Positions 26,958 through 35,785 of a stretch of 64,000 nucleotides of DNA are shown here, piece by piece. Below the pieces are notes generated by a model. The model was not told where the DNA came from, made no database searches, and saw nothing but the letters and a program-made list of their open reading frames with translations. A program made the position numbers and the translations under genes. Each line of letters starts with the position of its first letter. Position 1 is the first letter of the stretch. Source of the DNA: Bombilactobacillus mellifer (GTDB lineage Bacteria > Bacillota > Bacilli > Lactobacillales > Lactobacillaceae); NCBI RefSeq assembly GCF_000970795.1, contig NZ_KQ034028.1:197475-261474 (forward strand), in the 5' to 3' direction.

Positions 26958-27657
26958 TGATTTGACATATCGTAAAAATAATCAAACGATTTTAAAAAAT
27001 GTTAATTTGAGCTTGGATAAGGGCCATTTTGTGGGCTTGGCTGGCGCTAACGGTGCCGGCAAAACTACCTTAATGCGACTGATTGTGGGTGTCGCCAAAG
27101 GTTATCAAGGGGGAATTGTGGTCAACGGTCAGCCGGCTGATGTAGCCCGAAAAAGTTTTGTCAGTTATTCGGATGAATTACGAGGCTTTAAAGATTCAAC
27201 CTCGATTAAAGATATTCAACTTTTTTATCGACTGGTATATCCCGATTTTGATTCCGAGCGTTACCAAGAATTAGCCGAGTTTTTGAATTTAACGGGCACG
27301 AAACGCTTGGGCAGTTTATCAAAAGGGATGCGCGAGCGTTTAATGATTGCGTTAACGTTGGCGCGCAAGGCTCCTTTGTATTTATTAGATGAGCCGTTTA
27401 GTGGCATTGATGTAATGAGCCGCAAAAAAATTGTGCGCGGTATGCTTAATTGGGTCGACCAATCCTCGACGGTGATTATCAGCAGCCATCATTTAGAAGA
27501 AATTACAAACATTTTGGATACTTTAGTGATTATTAAGGATCAAACTATTTTTGATTGCCGCTCCACTGATGAATTAGTCGAGCAAGAACATTGCTCTGTT
27601 GAAGAGTATTTTGAAAGCATTTATGATACTCTTCCTGAAGACGATGTCCAAAAATGA
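26935..27657 (+). CDS. ABC transporter ATP-binding protein
   Basis: The 240-residue ATPase has Walker A GANGAGKTT, signature LSKGMRERL (a YtrB-like variant of LSGGQ), Walker B LYLLDEPF and a switch histidine in ISSHHLEE. It overlaps the GntR gene. The membrane partner is the 257-residue protein encoded 194 bases downstream. The transported compound is unknown; YtrA-type systems answer to cell wall stress or antimicrobial compounds. Confidence 0.88.
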   Translation: MTKILQINDLTYRKNNQTILKNVNLSLDKGHFVGLAGANGAGKTTLMRLIVGVAKGYQGGIVVNGQPADVARKSFVSYSDELRGFKDSTSIKDIQLFYRLVYPDFDSERYQELAEFLNLTGTKRLGSLSKGMRERLMIALTLARKAPLYLLDEPFSGIDVMSRKKIVRGMLNWVDQSSTVIISSHHLEEITNILDTLVIIKDQTIFDCRSTDELVEQEHCSVEEYFESIYDTLPEDDVQK

Positions 27658-27850
27658 GCAGCTCTGCACCAGCCGCTTTATTCATCATGATTAAGAGGTG
27701 GCCTAGGCTGTACGAATTGAGGCTAAGTTTTTTAAAGCTGGAGGTTAAATTCTTCAATTTGGCTGGGTAATAGCGGTAATGGCTGATCAGTTGCAAGCAG
27801 TTCGGTGAAGGCTTGGTTTAGCCTGAGTGCTAATGAGGAGGTTATGATTC

Positions 27851-28624
27851 TTGACAAATTTTCAACAAATGTTTAAAGTCAATTTTTTGCATCAGTTTAA
27901 ATTAGTTAATCAGCTCATCTTTTTTGATTTTTTAGGCATTATTATTTCTTTTGTGATGACGCTAATCCTATCCAGCTATGTCCGGTCTCGTTGGACGGTA
28001 GTCTTAGCGGGCTTGGTGGCCTTAGTCGGTTTTATCACGATTATATCTTGCGTTGCCATGTTGGCTGTAACGACTAAAAATCAAATGCACGCCAATCGCT
28101 TTCGCCTTGTGCCCATCACGGAAGCACGTTTATACACAACGATTATTTTAAATAGCATAACAGTATTATTTTACTTAATCATAGTGCAATTGGTTCTAGG
28201 GATAATTGTTTGTGGTTTAGCTTGGCTTTATTCCGATTTTCGGTTTAGTGGTATTTCCACGTTTAACTTTTGGATCGATTTATTACAAGGGCTCGTAGCC
28301 GGAATTTTTAACTTTTTGTTGTCAGCACTAGCCTTTATTCTGATTGTCCATTTGATTGATTTTGTTAGCACCGTCATTTTAGATTATGTTCCCGGCGGCC
28401 GGCAACGGATAGTCAAATTGGTAGTCTATTTGGTGGCTATTTTCGCAGTAGTTTATTTAGTCGGCGGACTCTTGCGGCTCTTCAAGATTGCGAGTTTCCA
28501 ATTAGCCGGAGTGAGTGTCGATCGGGTTTATTTATGGCTTAACGTTTTCTTTTTATTAATTTTGACAACGCTGATGGGTGTAGCGAATGTATTTTTAACT
28601 AAATTTTTAGAAACTGACCGCTAA
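27851..28624 (+). CDS. ABC transporter membrane protein
   Basis: The 257-residue protein has six hydrophobic segments (for example IIISFVMTLILSSYV, VALVGFITIISCVAMLAV, LVVYLVAIFAVVYLVGGLL) and no enzymatic motif. I start it at TTG 27851, about eight bases after GAGGAGG; an ATG at 27844 opens a ten-codon dead frame overlapping the same site. It is the probable permease partner of the upstream ATPase. The 193-base gap before it is unusual for an ABC pair and holds nothing I recognise. Confidence 0.8.
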   Translation: MTNFQQMFKVNFLHQFKLVNQLIFFDFLGIIISFVMTLILSSYVRSRWTVVLAGLVALVGFITIISCVAMLAVTTKNQMHANRFRLVPITEARLYTTIILNSITVLFYLIIVQLVLGIIVCGLAWLYSDFRFSGISTFNFWIDLLQGLVAGIFNFLLSALAFILIVHLIDFVSTVILDYVPGGRQRIVKLVVYLVAIFAVVYLVGGLLRLFKIASFQLAGVSVDRVYLWLNVFFLLILTTLMGVANVFLTKFLETDR

Positions 28625-28644
28625 TTTTTGAAAAATCTACCAGA

Positions 28645-28680
28645 AAAACTAAGATATTCTTTCCAATATCTTAGTTTTTT
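28645..28680. terminator. terminator after the ABC permease
   Basis: AACTAAGATATT and AATATCTTAGTT form a 12-pair stem with a short loop and T-run. Confidence 0.85.
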
Positions 28681-28747
28681 ATGATTCTGAGTCTAAAATA
28701 TGCTAAAATTATTGATTAATATTTTTAAAAGATTCGGAGACAGACTT

Positions 28748-31045
28748 ATGACTGACACTCAGACAAGGCAGCAAGAACAGCGGCACTTAACTGAAGTGAT
28801 TCAACAAATTAAACAAGCAGAGCAAAAATTACAAACCAGCATTGCAACAGCAAAGTCAGATATGCAAAATATTGATCAAACTTTCGGCGACGATGTCCAT
28901 GTCGGCTTAGGTGATGACGGCATTTCAATGGCGGGGGCTTTATCTATTCATCAACAGCAACAAATGCTGGCTGAACGCAATAATGCTTGGCAACGCTCGC
29001 AGCAACAATTAAATGTCTTAAAAAAACTAGAAGACAATCCCTATTTTGCCCGAATCGATTTTCGTGAACTCCCCGCGGGAAAAGAAGAAACCATCTATAT
29101 CGGACTGGGATCTTTTACGGATCAACACGACCATTTCTTAGTCTATGATTGGCGGGCACCAATTTCTTCGATTTATTATGACGGCGATTTGGGCCGAATA
29201 ACCTATCAAACTCCCGATGGCGAGCAAGCCGTGGATGTGTTTTTAAAACGTCAGTTTATTATCAAGCACGGCCAGATTCAGACTTTATATGATACACAAG
29301 AAACTATTGGGGATCAGATGCTGCTGGAAGTTTTAAATGAAAAATCCAGTACGAAAATGAAAAGCATCGTAACCACCATTCAACAAGAACAAAACCAAAT
29401 TATTCGGGATACAGATTCGGATTTATTATTCGTACAAGGAGCGGCCGGCTCAGGAAAAACTTCGGCCATTATGCAGCGGGTAGCCTATTTGTTATATCGT
29501 TACCGCAAGAAGTTGACCTCCGGACAAGTATTATTATTTTCACCTAATATGTTGTTTAACGATTATGTAAGTCAAGTGTTACCGGAAATGGGCGAACAAA
29601 ACATGGTGCAGATGACTTATAGCCAGTATGTGGCGCGTCGGTTGCCCCACTTGCAATTAGAGAGTTTGCAAGCCCAATTTGAGACCGTGCTGGATCATCA
29701 ACAAGCCCAGGTTTTGCATTTAGTTATCGGCTTAACCTTTTTTCAATTGGAAACCCAGTATGCCAAAATTTTAGCTACCGGCGGAGTTTTTTTCCGGGAT
29801 ATCTCTTTTCGCCAGCGGGTACTCATTTCGAAGAGTAAAATTGCCGAAATTTATTATAGTTTTGGCCCACAATACAAGTTGGGTAATCGCATTGATGCTA
29901 CCCAAAATGCATTATTGAAGCTGTTAAATCAGCGGATCAATTCCGAAATGCGGAAAAAATGGGTCCAAGAAACCATTCAAAGTTTGAGTCAGGAACAATT
30001 ACAAGCTTTATATGATCATCCTGATCAAGAATTCAAAAGCGGAGCCGCCGAAGAAAAGTTTTTGGCCCGCAAAATTGTCGTGGCGGCCCTGCAGCCGGTA
30101 GCCCGCAAAATTCATCGTTATAATTTTATTAATATTTCGGCTTCCTATCGCCAATTTTTAAAAGCGATCCCGCAACTAGTAGATTTAAAGCAGTTTGCGA
30201 TAACAGAGCAACAATGGCAGGCTTACGTGCAACAATTTGAACAGCAGTTAGCCCAAAAGCAAATTAGTCTAGCTAATATTTCACCTTATTTATATTTGTA
30301 CGATTTAATTACCGGCCATCACGGTGACTTAAGTATGAAATTTGTGTTTGTGGACGAAATTCAAGATTATACGCCATTTCAATTGGCTTATCTCAAGTAT
30401 AATTTTCCACGGGCCCGCTATACATTATTAGGTGATTTAAATCAAGCTATTTTAGTCAAGGATAATGCGCCCTCGTTGTTGCACGAAATTGCGCGTCTCT
30501 TTGCGGCAGAGAAGACGCGGGTAGTTCAATTGACCCATTCTTATCGATCCACTAAACAAATTACAGAATTTACCAAGCATTTATTGGTTAGTGGAGAAAA
30601 GATTGTGCCTTTTAATCGGCCTGGAGAACTACCAACCATCCAAATCACTGCTTCTTCTTCGCAGCTGCTGGCAGCGGTGATTCAACAGTTGAAAGTTAAT
30701 AAACAAAGTTCTTATGCGAGTGCCATTATTACGCGCGATTTAGTAGCAGCCCAACAAGTACAGCAACAGTTACAGCAACAATCAGTGCCGACGACCTTAA
30801 TTAAATCGGAAAATCAACGCTTAGCAGCCGGGGATTTAGTCATTCCCGCTTATCTGGCTAAGGGTTTGGAATTTGATGCTGTAATTATGTGGGACGCCAG
30901 TGCCGGGGTTTTTGACTCTCAAGAACGTCAATTGATTTATACCATGGCCTCCCGGGCGATGCATCGCTTGTCAATTTTTGCATTGCGCCAATTGGATCCG
31001 ATTATTGCGCAAGTCCCGGCACAGTATTCGCGTCGAATTGAATAG
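28748..31045 (+). CDS. helD: HelD-like helicase, RNA polymerase recycling
   Basis: The 765-residue superfamily 1 helicase has a long N-terminal coiled coil (residues 1-80), an intermediate domain with VYDWRAPISSIYYDGDLG, Walker A GAAGSGKTSAIMQR near residue 232, Walker B FVFVDEIQDYTPFQ and motif VI-like YTMASRAMHRL. This layout is HelD, which strips stalled RNA polymerase from DNA, rather than UvrD or RecD. ATG 28748 follows CGGAGACAGACTT; an in-frame ATG at 28700 is before it. It is monocistronic. The symbol is by family. Confidence 0.85.
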   Translation: MTDTQTRQQEQRHLTEVIQQIKQAEQKLQTSIATAKSDMQNIDQTFGDDVHVGLGDDGISMAGALSIHQQQQMLAERNNAWQRSQQQLNVLKKLEDNPYFARIDFRELPAGKEETIYIGLGSFTDQHDHFLVYDWRAPISSIYYDGDLGRITYQTPDGEQAVDVFLKRQFIIKHGQIQTLYDTQETIGDQMLLEVLNEKSSTKMKSIVTTIQQEQNQIIRDTDSDLLFVQGAAGSGKTSAIMQRVAYLLYRYRKKLTSGQVLLFSPNMLFNDYVSQVLPEMGEQNMVQMTYSQYVARRLPHLQLESLQAQFETVLDHQQAQVLHLVIGLTFFQLETQYAKILATGGVFFRDISFRQRVLISKSKIAEIYYSFGPQYKLGNRIDATQNALLKLLNQRINSEMRKKWVQETIQSLSQEQLQALYDHPDQEFKSGAAEEKFLARKIVVAALQPVARKIHRYNFINISASYRQFLKAIPQLVDLKQFAITEQQWQAYVQQFEQQLAQKQISLANISPYLYLYDLITGHHGDLSMKFVFVDEIQDYTPFQLAYLKYNFPRARYTLLGDLNQAILVKDNAPSLLHEIARLFAAEKTRVVQLTHSYRSTKQITEFTKHLLVSGEKIVPFNRPGELPTIQITASSSQLLAAVIQQLKVNKQSSYASAIITRDLVAAQQVQQQLQQQSVPTTLIKSENQRLAAGDLVIPAYLAKGLEFDAVIMWDASAGVFDSQERQLIYTMASRAMHRLSIFALRQLDPIIAQVPAQYSRRIE

Positions 31046-31062
31046 AGTCAGCTGGGATTTAC

Positions 31063-31096
31063 GACCGCACTTTTCAAAAAGTGCGGTTTTTTTCAA
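31063..31096 (+). terminator. terminator after helD
   Basis: ACCGCACTTTTT and AAAAGTGCGGT form the stem, followed by seven T. Confidence 0.88.
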
Positions 31097-31290
31097 TTCT
31101 GGAAAGATTTGGGTACTAAAAAGATGAGGCAAATTTCAAGGTGAGTTTCAGAAAAAAACCGCCGATTTTTATTTTTTTTGGCCAAGACCTTGCCTAGGTA
31201 GAATAATTGTGCTTAAAATTGACTGTTACTTCCTTTTTTATTAGGAAAAAAGCATAAAATTTTTGGGTAACATAGAAAAGAGTAGAAACA

Positions 31291-32484
31291 TTGAAAAAGA
31301 AAGAATATTATTGGCTTGCTGCCGGAATCTTACTTATTGCTGCTAATTTACGTTTGCCGATTACTATGATGCCGCCTATTTTGCCGTGGTTGCAGTCACA
31401 ATTAGGTTTTGCCACCAGTATGAGTGGCTTGTTGACAACCATTCCTTTAATTATGTTTGCGCTGCTGTCACCGGTCATTGCCCAGTGGAGTAGGCGTTGG
31501 GGTAATTTACGTGTCCTCTTAGTCAGTTTAATTATTTTGACTATTGGCTGTTATTTGCGTAGTCTGACCCAAACAGGTTGGCTATTAGCCGGAACTGTGT
31601 TGATTGGTGTCGGTATTGCCGGTGGTAATGTATTGTTACCAGCTGTTATTCAACAGTTTTTTCCCCGAAAAACGACCATTTTAACAAGTTTATATACTTT
31701 TATCATGGGACTGATTGCTTCTTTAGGAACTGGGATTTCAGCTCCCCTAGTCAAAGCCACCAATTTGTCTGTGGGCATTAGTGTGATCTCGCTGCTTAGT
31801 TTAACTGCTTTATTAGTTTGGATTCGGGTCTTTTGGGGTTGGTCCAAACAAGATGCGGTGATGCAAAATGTTCCAGAGCATTCGCAAAAATCGCCGTGGC
31901 GACTTTATCGGTTTAAATTAACTTGGCTAATTACTTTCTTTTTTGGGGCCCAATCACTACTTTATTATTCCTTGTTAACTTGGCTGCCGGTTTATTGGAC
32001 TCAGGCGGGTTTTTCTGCGGCCACTAGTGGGATGTTTGCAACTTTATTTCAACTATGTGGTATGCCCTTAGCCTTGTTAACTCCCGTAGTTGCACGAAAA
32101 AAATCCGGCATGGCGGCTATTTCCACTTTAATTGGTGGCGGAATTGCCTTAGGTCTGACATTATTATTGGTTTCTCAGCATAATTTATGGTTTAACACGT
32201 TATTGGCCATTTTAATGGGCATTGCTTCTGGAGCTTCTTTCAGCCTAGCAGTGGTTTTCTTCCAGCGTAAAACCAGTACGATTTGGCAAACTGCGGAAAT
32301 GTCCGGCTTGGCCCAGTCAGTGGGTTATTTATTGGCAGCGGTGGGCCCAGCATTATCGGGAGTCGTCCGCAGTGCTACGCACTCATGGTTTTTAGTGTTT
32401 GGGGCCTATATTGTGATAGCAATTTTATTGTGGTTAGCCGGGGTCATCATCACTGTGCAACGCCCAATTGACGCGTCAGAATAA
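31291..32484 (+). CDS. MFS transporter, CynX/NimT family
   Basis: The 397-residue protein has twelve predicted membrane helices and the family opening AAGILLIAANLRLPITMMPPILPWLQ, with a cytoplasmic positive loop after helix 2 (SRRWGNLRVL). CynX/NimT carriers move cyanate, nitroimidazoles and other small anions, but specificities vary widely. The TTG start follows GAAAAGAG, a weak ribosome site. It is monocistronic with its own terminator. Substrate unknown. Confidence 0.85.
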   Translation: MKKKEYYWLAAGILLIAANLRLPITMMPPILPWLQSQLGFATSMSGLLTTIPLIMFALLSPVIAQWSRRWGNLRVLLVSLIILTIGCYLRSLTQTGWLLAGTVLIGVGIAGGNVLLPAVIQQFFPRKTTILTSLYTFIMGLIASLGTGISAPLVKATNLSVGISVISLLSLTALLVWIRVFWGWSKQDAVMQNVPEHSQKSPWRLYRFKLTWLITFFFGAQSLLYYSLLTWLPVYWTQAGFSAATSGMFATLFQLCGMPLALLTPVVARKKSGMAAISTLIGGGIALGLTLLLVSQHNLWFNTLLAILMGIASGASFSLAVVFFQRKTSTIWQTAEMSGLAQSVGYLLAAVGPALSGVVRSATHSWFLVFGAYIVIAILLWLAGVIITVQRPIDASE

Positions 32485-32502
32485 TAAAAAAATTATTTGT
32501 AG

Positions 32503-32540
32503 AACCAATTTCAGCCAAAATGAAATTGGTTTTTTTTTTG
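32503..32540 (+). terminator. terminator after the MFS gene
   Basis: AACCAATTTCA and TGAAATTGGTT form an 11-pair stem with a seven-base loop and long T-run. Confidence 0.9.
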
Positions 32541-32730
32541 AACTGGGGGGCGCCTACCAGTGCTAGTCGGGAAGTAGTCATGGCCGCCTTGGCGTAAAGA
32601 GTCAAAATAAATGATAATTTCTGCTAGTTAGTGATTTAACGATCAAGGATTGTGAAACACGATTAAATCTAGCGCGGAGAGTCTATTAAATTACAGAAAA
32701 AACTTTTTCACAAAGAGGTGGAAAACAAGA

Positions 32731-32759
32731 TTGTTATTTAAACGTTTGCAGCCTATAAT
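32731..32759 (+). promoter_or_regulatory. promoter with cre-like spacer before the aldehyde dehydrogenase gene
   Basis: TTGTTA 32731-32736 and TATAAT 32754-32759 are 17 bases apart. The spacer contains TTTAAACGTTTGCA, which matches the CcpA cre consensus at all but two fixed positions, so catabolite repression is plausible. The rest of the 32541-32819 gap shows nothing else. Confidence 0.55.
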
Positions 32760-32819
32760 TAAGTTAGAACCAGTGTTCAGCAGAAGAGATATTTCAGAGG
32801 ATCACAAAGGAGACTGCTA

Positions 32820-34184
32820 ATGGCTTATAAAACGATTTATCCTTATAACAATAAAGTTTTAAAAGAATATGACAATGCAAGTGATGCTGATTTGGAAGCA
32901 GCTTTAAAGACGGGTCATCAATTATATTTGCAATGGCGGCAAGAAGAACCGCAAACCCGCAGTGTGCTTTTGCAAAAAATTGCTGCGGCCATGAAAGATA
33001 AACGAGAACAATTGGCGGAAGCAATGACTTACGATATGGGCAAATTATTGGTAGAAGCCCAAGGGGAAGTTGATTTATGTATTTGGATTATGCAGTATTA
33101 TGCCGAGCATGGCGCGGAGTTACTGCAGCCAGTTCCTTTAACAACCAAATTAAAACATGGTTACTATTTAAAGCAAGCCACCGGTGTCTTAGTGGCAGTC
33201 GAGCCATGGAATTTCCCATTATATCAAGTCGTGCGGGTTTTGGCTCCGAACATGATGGTGGGTAACCCAATGATTTTAAAGTCGGCTTCTATTTGTCCTA
33301 CTTCGGTTCAAATGTTTGCTGATTTGGTGCAATCCGCCGGAGCACCTGCCGGAGCCTTGACGAATTTATTTATCAGTTATGATCAAGTAGCCAAGGCGAT
33401 TGCGGATCCACGAGTAGCGGGTGTTTGTGTAACTGGTTCGGAAAGAGCGGGTGCTTCGATTGCCGCCACCGCTGGCCAAAACTTAAAGAAATCCACTTTG
33501 GAATTAGGGGGAAATGATGCTTTTCTTATTCTCGAAGATGCAAAGTGGTCGCAACTAGAACAAGTCGTGCCTCAAGCACGGTTATATAATGCCGGGCAAG
33601 TATGCACTTCTTCCAAGCGGTTTATTGTCCCAGCAAGTATGTATGATCAATTTTTAGAAATGTTAAAAACGGCCTTTAGTCAGGTTAAAATGGGCGATCC
33701 CATGGCTAAAACAACCACTTTAGCACCTTTATCATCCCAGTCAGCAAAAACTAAACTCCAACAACAAGTTGCTACAGCGGTGGCGGGTGGCGCCAAAGTT
33801 TACTATGGTAATGAGCCAGTAGATTTACCGGGACAATTCTTTGCCCCAACCATTTTAACGGATATTCAACCGGATAATCCAATTTTTGATCAGGAATTAT
33901 TTGGGCCCGTGGCGTCCGTTTATCGCGTAGCCAATGAGGAAGAAGCGATTGCTTTAGCAAATAATTCCAGTTATGGCCTGGGCGGCACAGTCTTTTCCGG
34001 TGATGTGGAACATGCAGCTCAAGTGGCAGCCAAAGTAGAAACCGGCATGTCCTTTATTAACGACGGCTGGTCCTCCACTCCGGATATGCCATTTGGCGGT
34101 GTTAAAAATTCCGGTTATGGTCGCGAGCTCAGTGCATTAGGGTTGGAAGCGTTTGTCAATCAGCATCTGGTGCTTAAACCCTAA
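32820..34184 (+). CDS. NAD(P)-dependent succinate-semialdehyde dehydrogenase
   Basis: The 454-residue aldehyde dehydrogenase has VEPWNFPLYQVVRVLAPNMM, CVTGSERAGASIA for nucleotide binding, general base Glu228 in LELGGNDAF and nucleophile Cys262 in AGQVCTSSKRF, plus the ending MPFGGVKNSGYGRELSALG. It is most like the short SSADH (YneI/GabD) group, oxidising succinate semialdehyde or similar aldehydes in the cytoplasm. AAAGGAGACTGCTA precedes the ATG. It is monocistronic with a clear promoter and terminator. Confidence 0.88.
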   Translation: MAYKTIYPYNNKVLKEYDNASDADLEAALKTGHQLYLQWRQEEPQTRSVLLQKIAAAMKDKREQLAEAMTYDMGKLLVEAQGEVDLCIWIMQYYAEHGAELLQPVPLTTKLKHGYYLKQATGVLVAVEPWNFPLYQVVRVLAPNMMVGNPMILKSASICPTSVQMFADLVQSAGAPAGALTNLFISYDQVAKAIADPRVAGVCVTGSERAGASIAATAGQNLKKSTLELGGNDAFLILEDAKWSQLEQVVPQARLYNAGQVCTSSKRFIVPASMYDQFLEMLKTAFSQVKMGDPMAKTTTLAPLSSQSAKTKLQQQVATAVAGGAKVYYGNEPVDLPGQFFAPTILTDIQPDNPIFDQELFGPVASVYRVANEEEAIALANNSSYGLGGTVFSGDVEHAAQVAAKVETGMSFINDGWSSTPDMPFGGVKNSGYGRELSALGLEAFVNQHLVLKP

Positions 34185-34227
34185 GCTGAGCTTTTAGACA
34201 TTAATCCGAGCTGAAGCAGTCATGAAT

Positions 34228-34268
34228 AGTTCTGAAAGTGGCGTTATCCGCTTTTCAGAACTTTTTTT
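34228..34268 (+). terminator. terminator after the aldehyde dehydrogenase gene
   Basis: AGTTCTGAAA and TTTTCAGAACT form the stem, followed by seven T. Confidence 0.88.
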
Positions 34269-34635
34269 ATAAAAAGTTCCAGTTACCCGCGAAGACCAGT
34301 ACTCAATGAAGCGCTACTTATCCGCCCGTGGGCGCGAGCAATGGAGCGTCAATCGGCTGCAGGAGCCTGACTTGCTCGAAAGAAGAACAATTCTTAAGCA
34401 CCAATATCAGCAGCTGAACGCTGAAATTAAGCTGCCTTATCAAAGATTTCCAAAACGCATCGTACTGCTTGGCAATAATGCTGCTATCAAAGCAATACAG
34501 CCTTGGTTCCGGAAAATTTGCACCCTGATCCAATCTTGCTTGGTTAGAACAAGCGATACAGTCTGATTTTTGAAAAAACAGTGTTAAGGTATGCAATAGG
34601 TTATTGATAATTCATCAAAAGGAGGGCTTTCATTC
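34269..34635. other. unexplained 365-base stretch
   Basis: The stretch is more GC-rich and less repetitive than other spacers. Open frames exist on both strands (34306-34566 plus, 34318-34596 minus) but neither has a ribosome site nor a recognised domain. The plus frame is open back to 34273 and gives protein-like text (REQWSVNRLQEPDLLERR), so a decayed gene remnant is possible. The promoter of the following gene must lie at its right end. Confidence 0.4.
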
Positions 34636-35598
34636 ATGCACTTACCGAAAATTTTAATTACGGGTCCGATTCCCGCAGCAGGAGTAGAGCGTTTACGGCA
34701 GCATTTTGCAGTCACCTATGATCCGGAGTTGACTACGCGAACTTGGGTCTTACAGCATTTGGCGGCTTATGAGGGATTGTTATTAACCGGTTTACAAGCT
34801 GATCGCGAACTAATTGCCGCCGGAGCCAATTTAAAAATTATTACCACCAATGGTGTGGGATTTGATCATGTCGATGTAGACTATGCCCGCAATCAAGGGA
34901 TTGTAGTTACCAATTGTCCGCAAAGCGTCCGCCAACCCACAGCGGAAATGACCCTGGCTTTATTGTTGGCGACTGTGCGGCGTTTACATTTTTATGATCA
35001 CAACTTGCGTATGGGCAAATGGCCCGATGTTGATCAACAAACCAATATGGGCATGAGTTTAGCCGGCAAAGTCTTAGGGATTTACGGCATGGGACGGATC
35101 GGGACAACGGTCGCGCAGTTAGCACAAGCTTTCGGGATGCGGATTTGTTATCACAATCGCCAGCGGTTAGCTCAATCCCAAGAACAGCAATTGAATGTCC
35201 AGTATGTGGATTTTGATACTCTGGTTCAAACGGCGGATGTTTTAACTTTGCATGCACCGGCTACTCCTGCCACTACGGGCGTTTTTAATGCCGCCGTTTT
35301 TGCCCAAATGAAACGAACTGCTTATTTGATTAATGTGGCGCGCGGAGCCTTAGTGCAACAAGATGATTTAATTACAGCTTTACAAACGGGTGCTATTGCT
35401 GGAGCTGGTCTGGATGTTTATGCCACGGAGCCTCAAGTGCCGGCAGCTTTATTACAATTAGATAATGTAATTTTAACTCCGCATGCGGGTACCGGAACTG
35501 TGGAAGCCCGGACCGCGATGGCTTTGGAAGCCGCACGCAATTTGGAGGATTTTTTCCAAAAACAACAAGCACCTAATCAAGTTAATCCAAGCGCTTAA
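34636..35598 (+). CDS. D-2-hydroxyacid dehydrogenase
   Basis: The 320-residue NAD(P)-dependent enzyme reduces 2-ketoacids to D-2-hydroxyacids. The Rossmann motif is GIYGMGRIGTTVAQLAQAFG; the catalytic Arg is in INVARGALVQQ, the Glu in DVYATEPQVP and the His in TPHAGTGT. The N-terminal NGVGFDHVDVDYA is typical of the glyoxylate/hydroxypyruvate reductase branch. AAAGGAGGGCTTTCATTC precedes the start. The exact ketoacid cannot be told. It stands alone. Confidence 0.88.
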   Translation: MHLPKILITGPIPAAGVERLRQHFAVTYDPELTTRTWVLQHLAAYEGLLLTGLQADRELIAAGANLKIITTNGVGFDHVDVDYARNQGIVVTNCPQSVRQPTAEMTLALLLATVRRLHFYDHNLRMGKWPDVDQQTNMGMSLAGKVLGIYGMGRIGTTVAQLAQAFGMRICYHNRQRLAQSQEQQLNVQYVDFDTLVQTADVLTLHAPATPATTGVFNAAVFAQMKRTAYLINVARGALVQQDDLITALQTGAIAGAGLDVYATEPQVPAALLQLDNVILTPHAGTGTVEARTAMALEAARNLEDFFQKQQAPNQVNPSA

Positions 35599-35718
35599 CT
35601 GAACAGATGGTTGTACTGGGCATTGGAGGGGATTCACCCGGACTGGAAGGGGACTTTTGGAGACTCGTCCAGGCTGAATAGCGCAAGTGGGCATGCGTGA
35701 GGAATTAATTATCCGTAA

Positions 35719-35762
35719 AATTATCAAGAATCATATTAATTGATAATTATTCCGGCTATAAT
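35719..35762 (+). promoter_or_regulatory. inverted repeat and -10 upstream of rpoN
   Basis: AATTATCAA 35719-35727 and TTGATAATT 35740-35748 are perfect inverted arms with a 12-base spacer. TATAAT follows at 35757-35762. The right arm falls in the -35 to -10 spacer, so an operator is plausible. Confidence 0.5.
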
Positions 35763-35785
35763 AATTAAATGAGGGGGGTACAACC

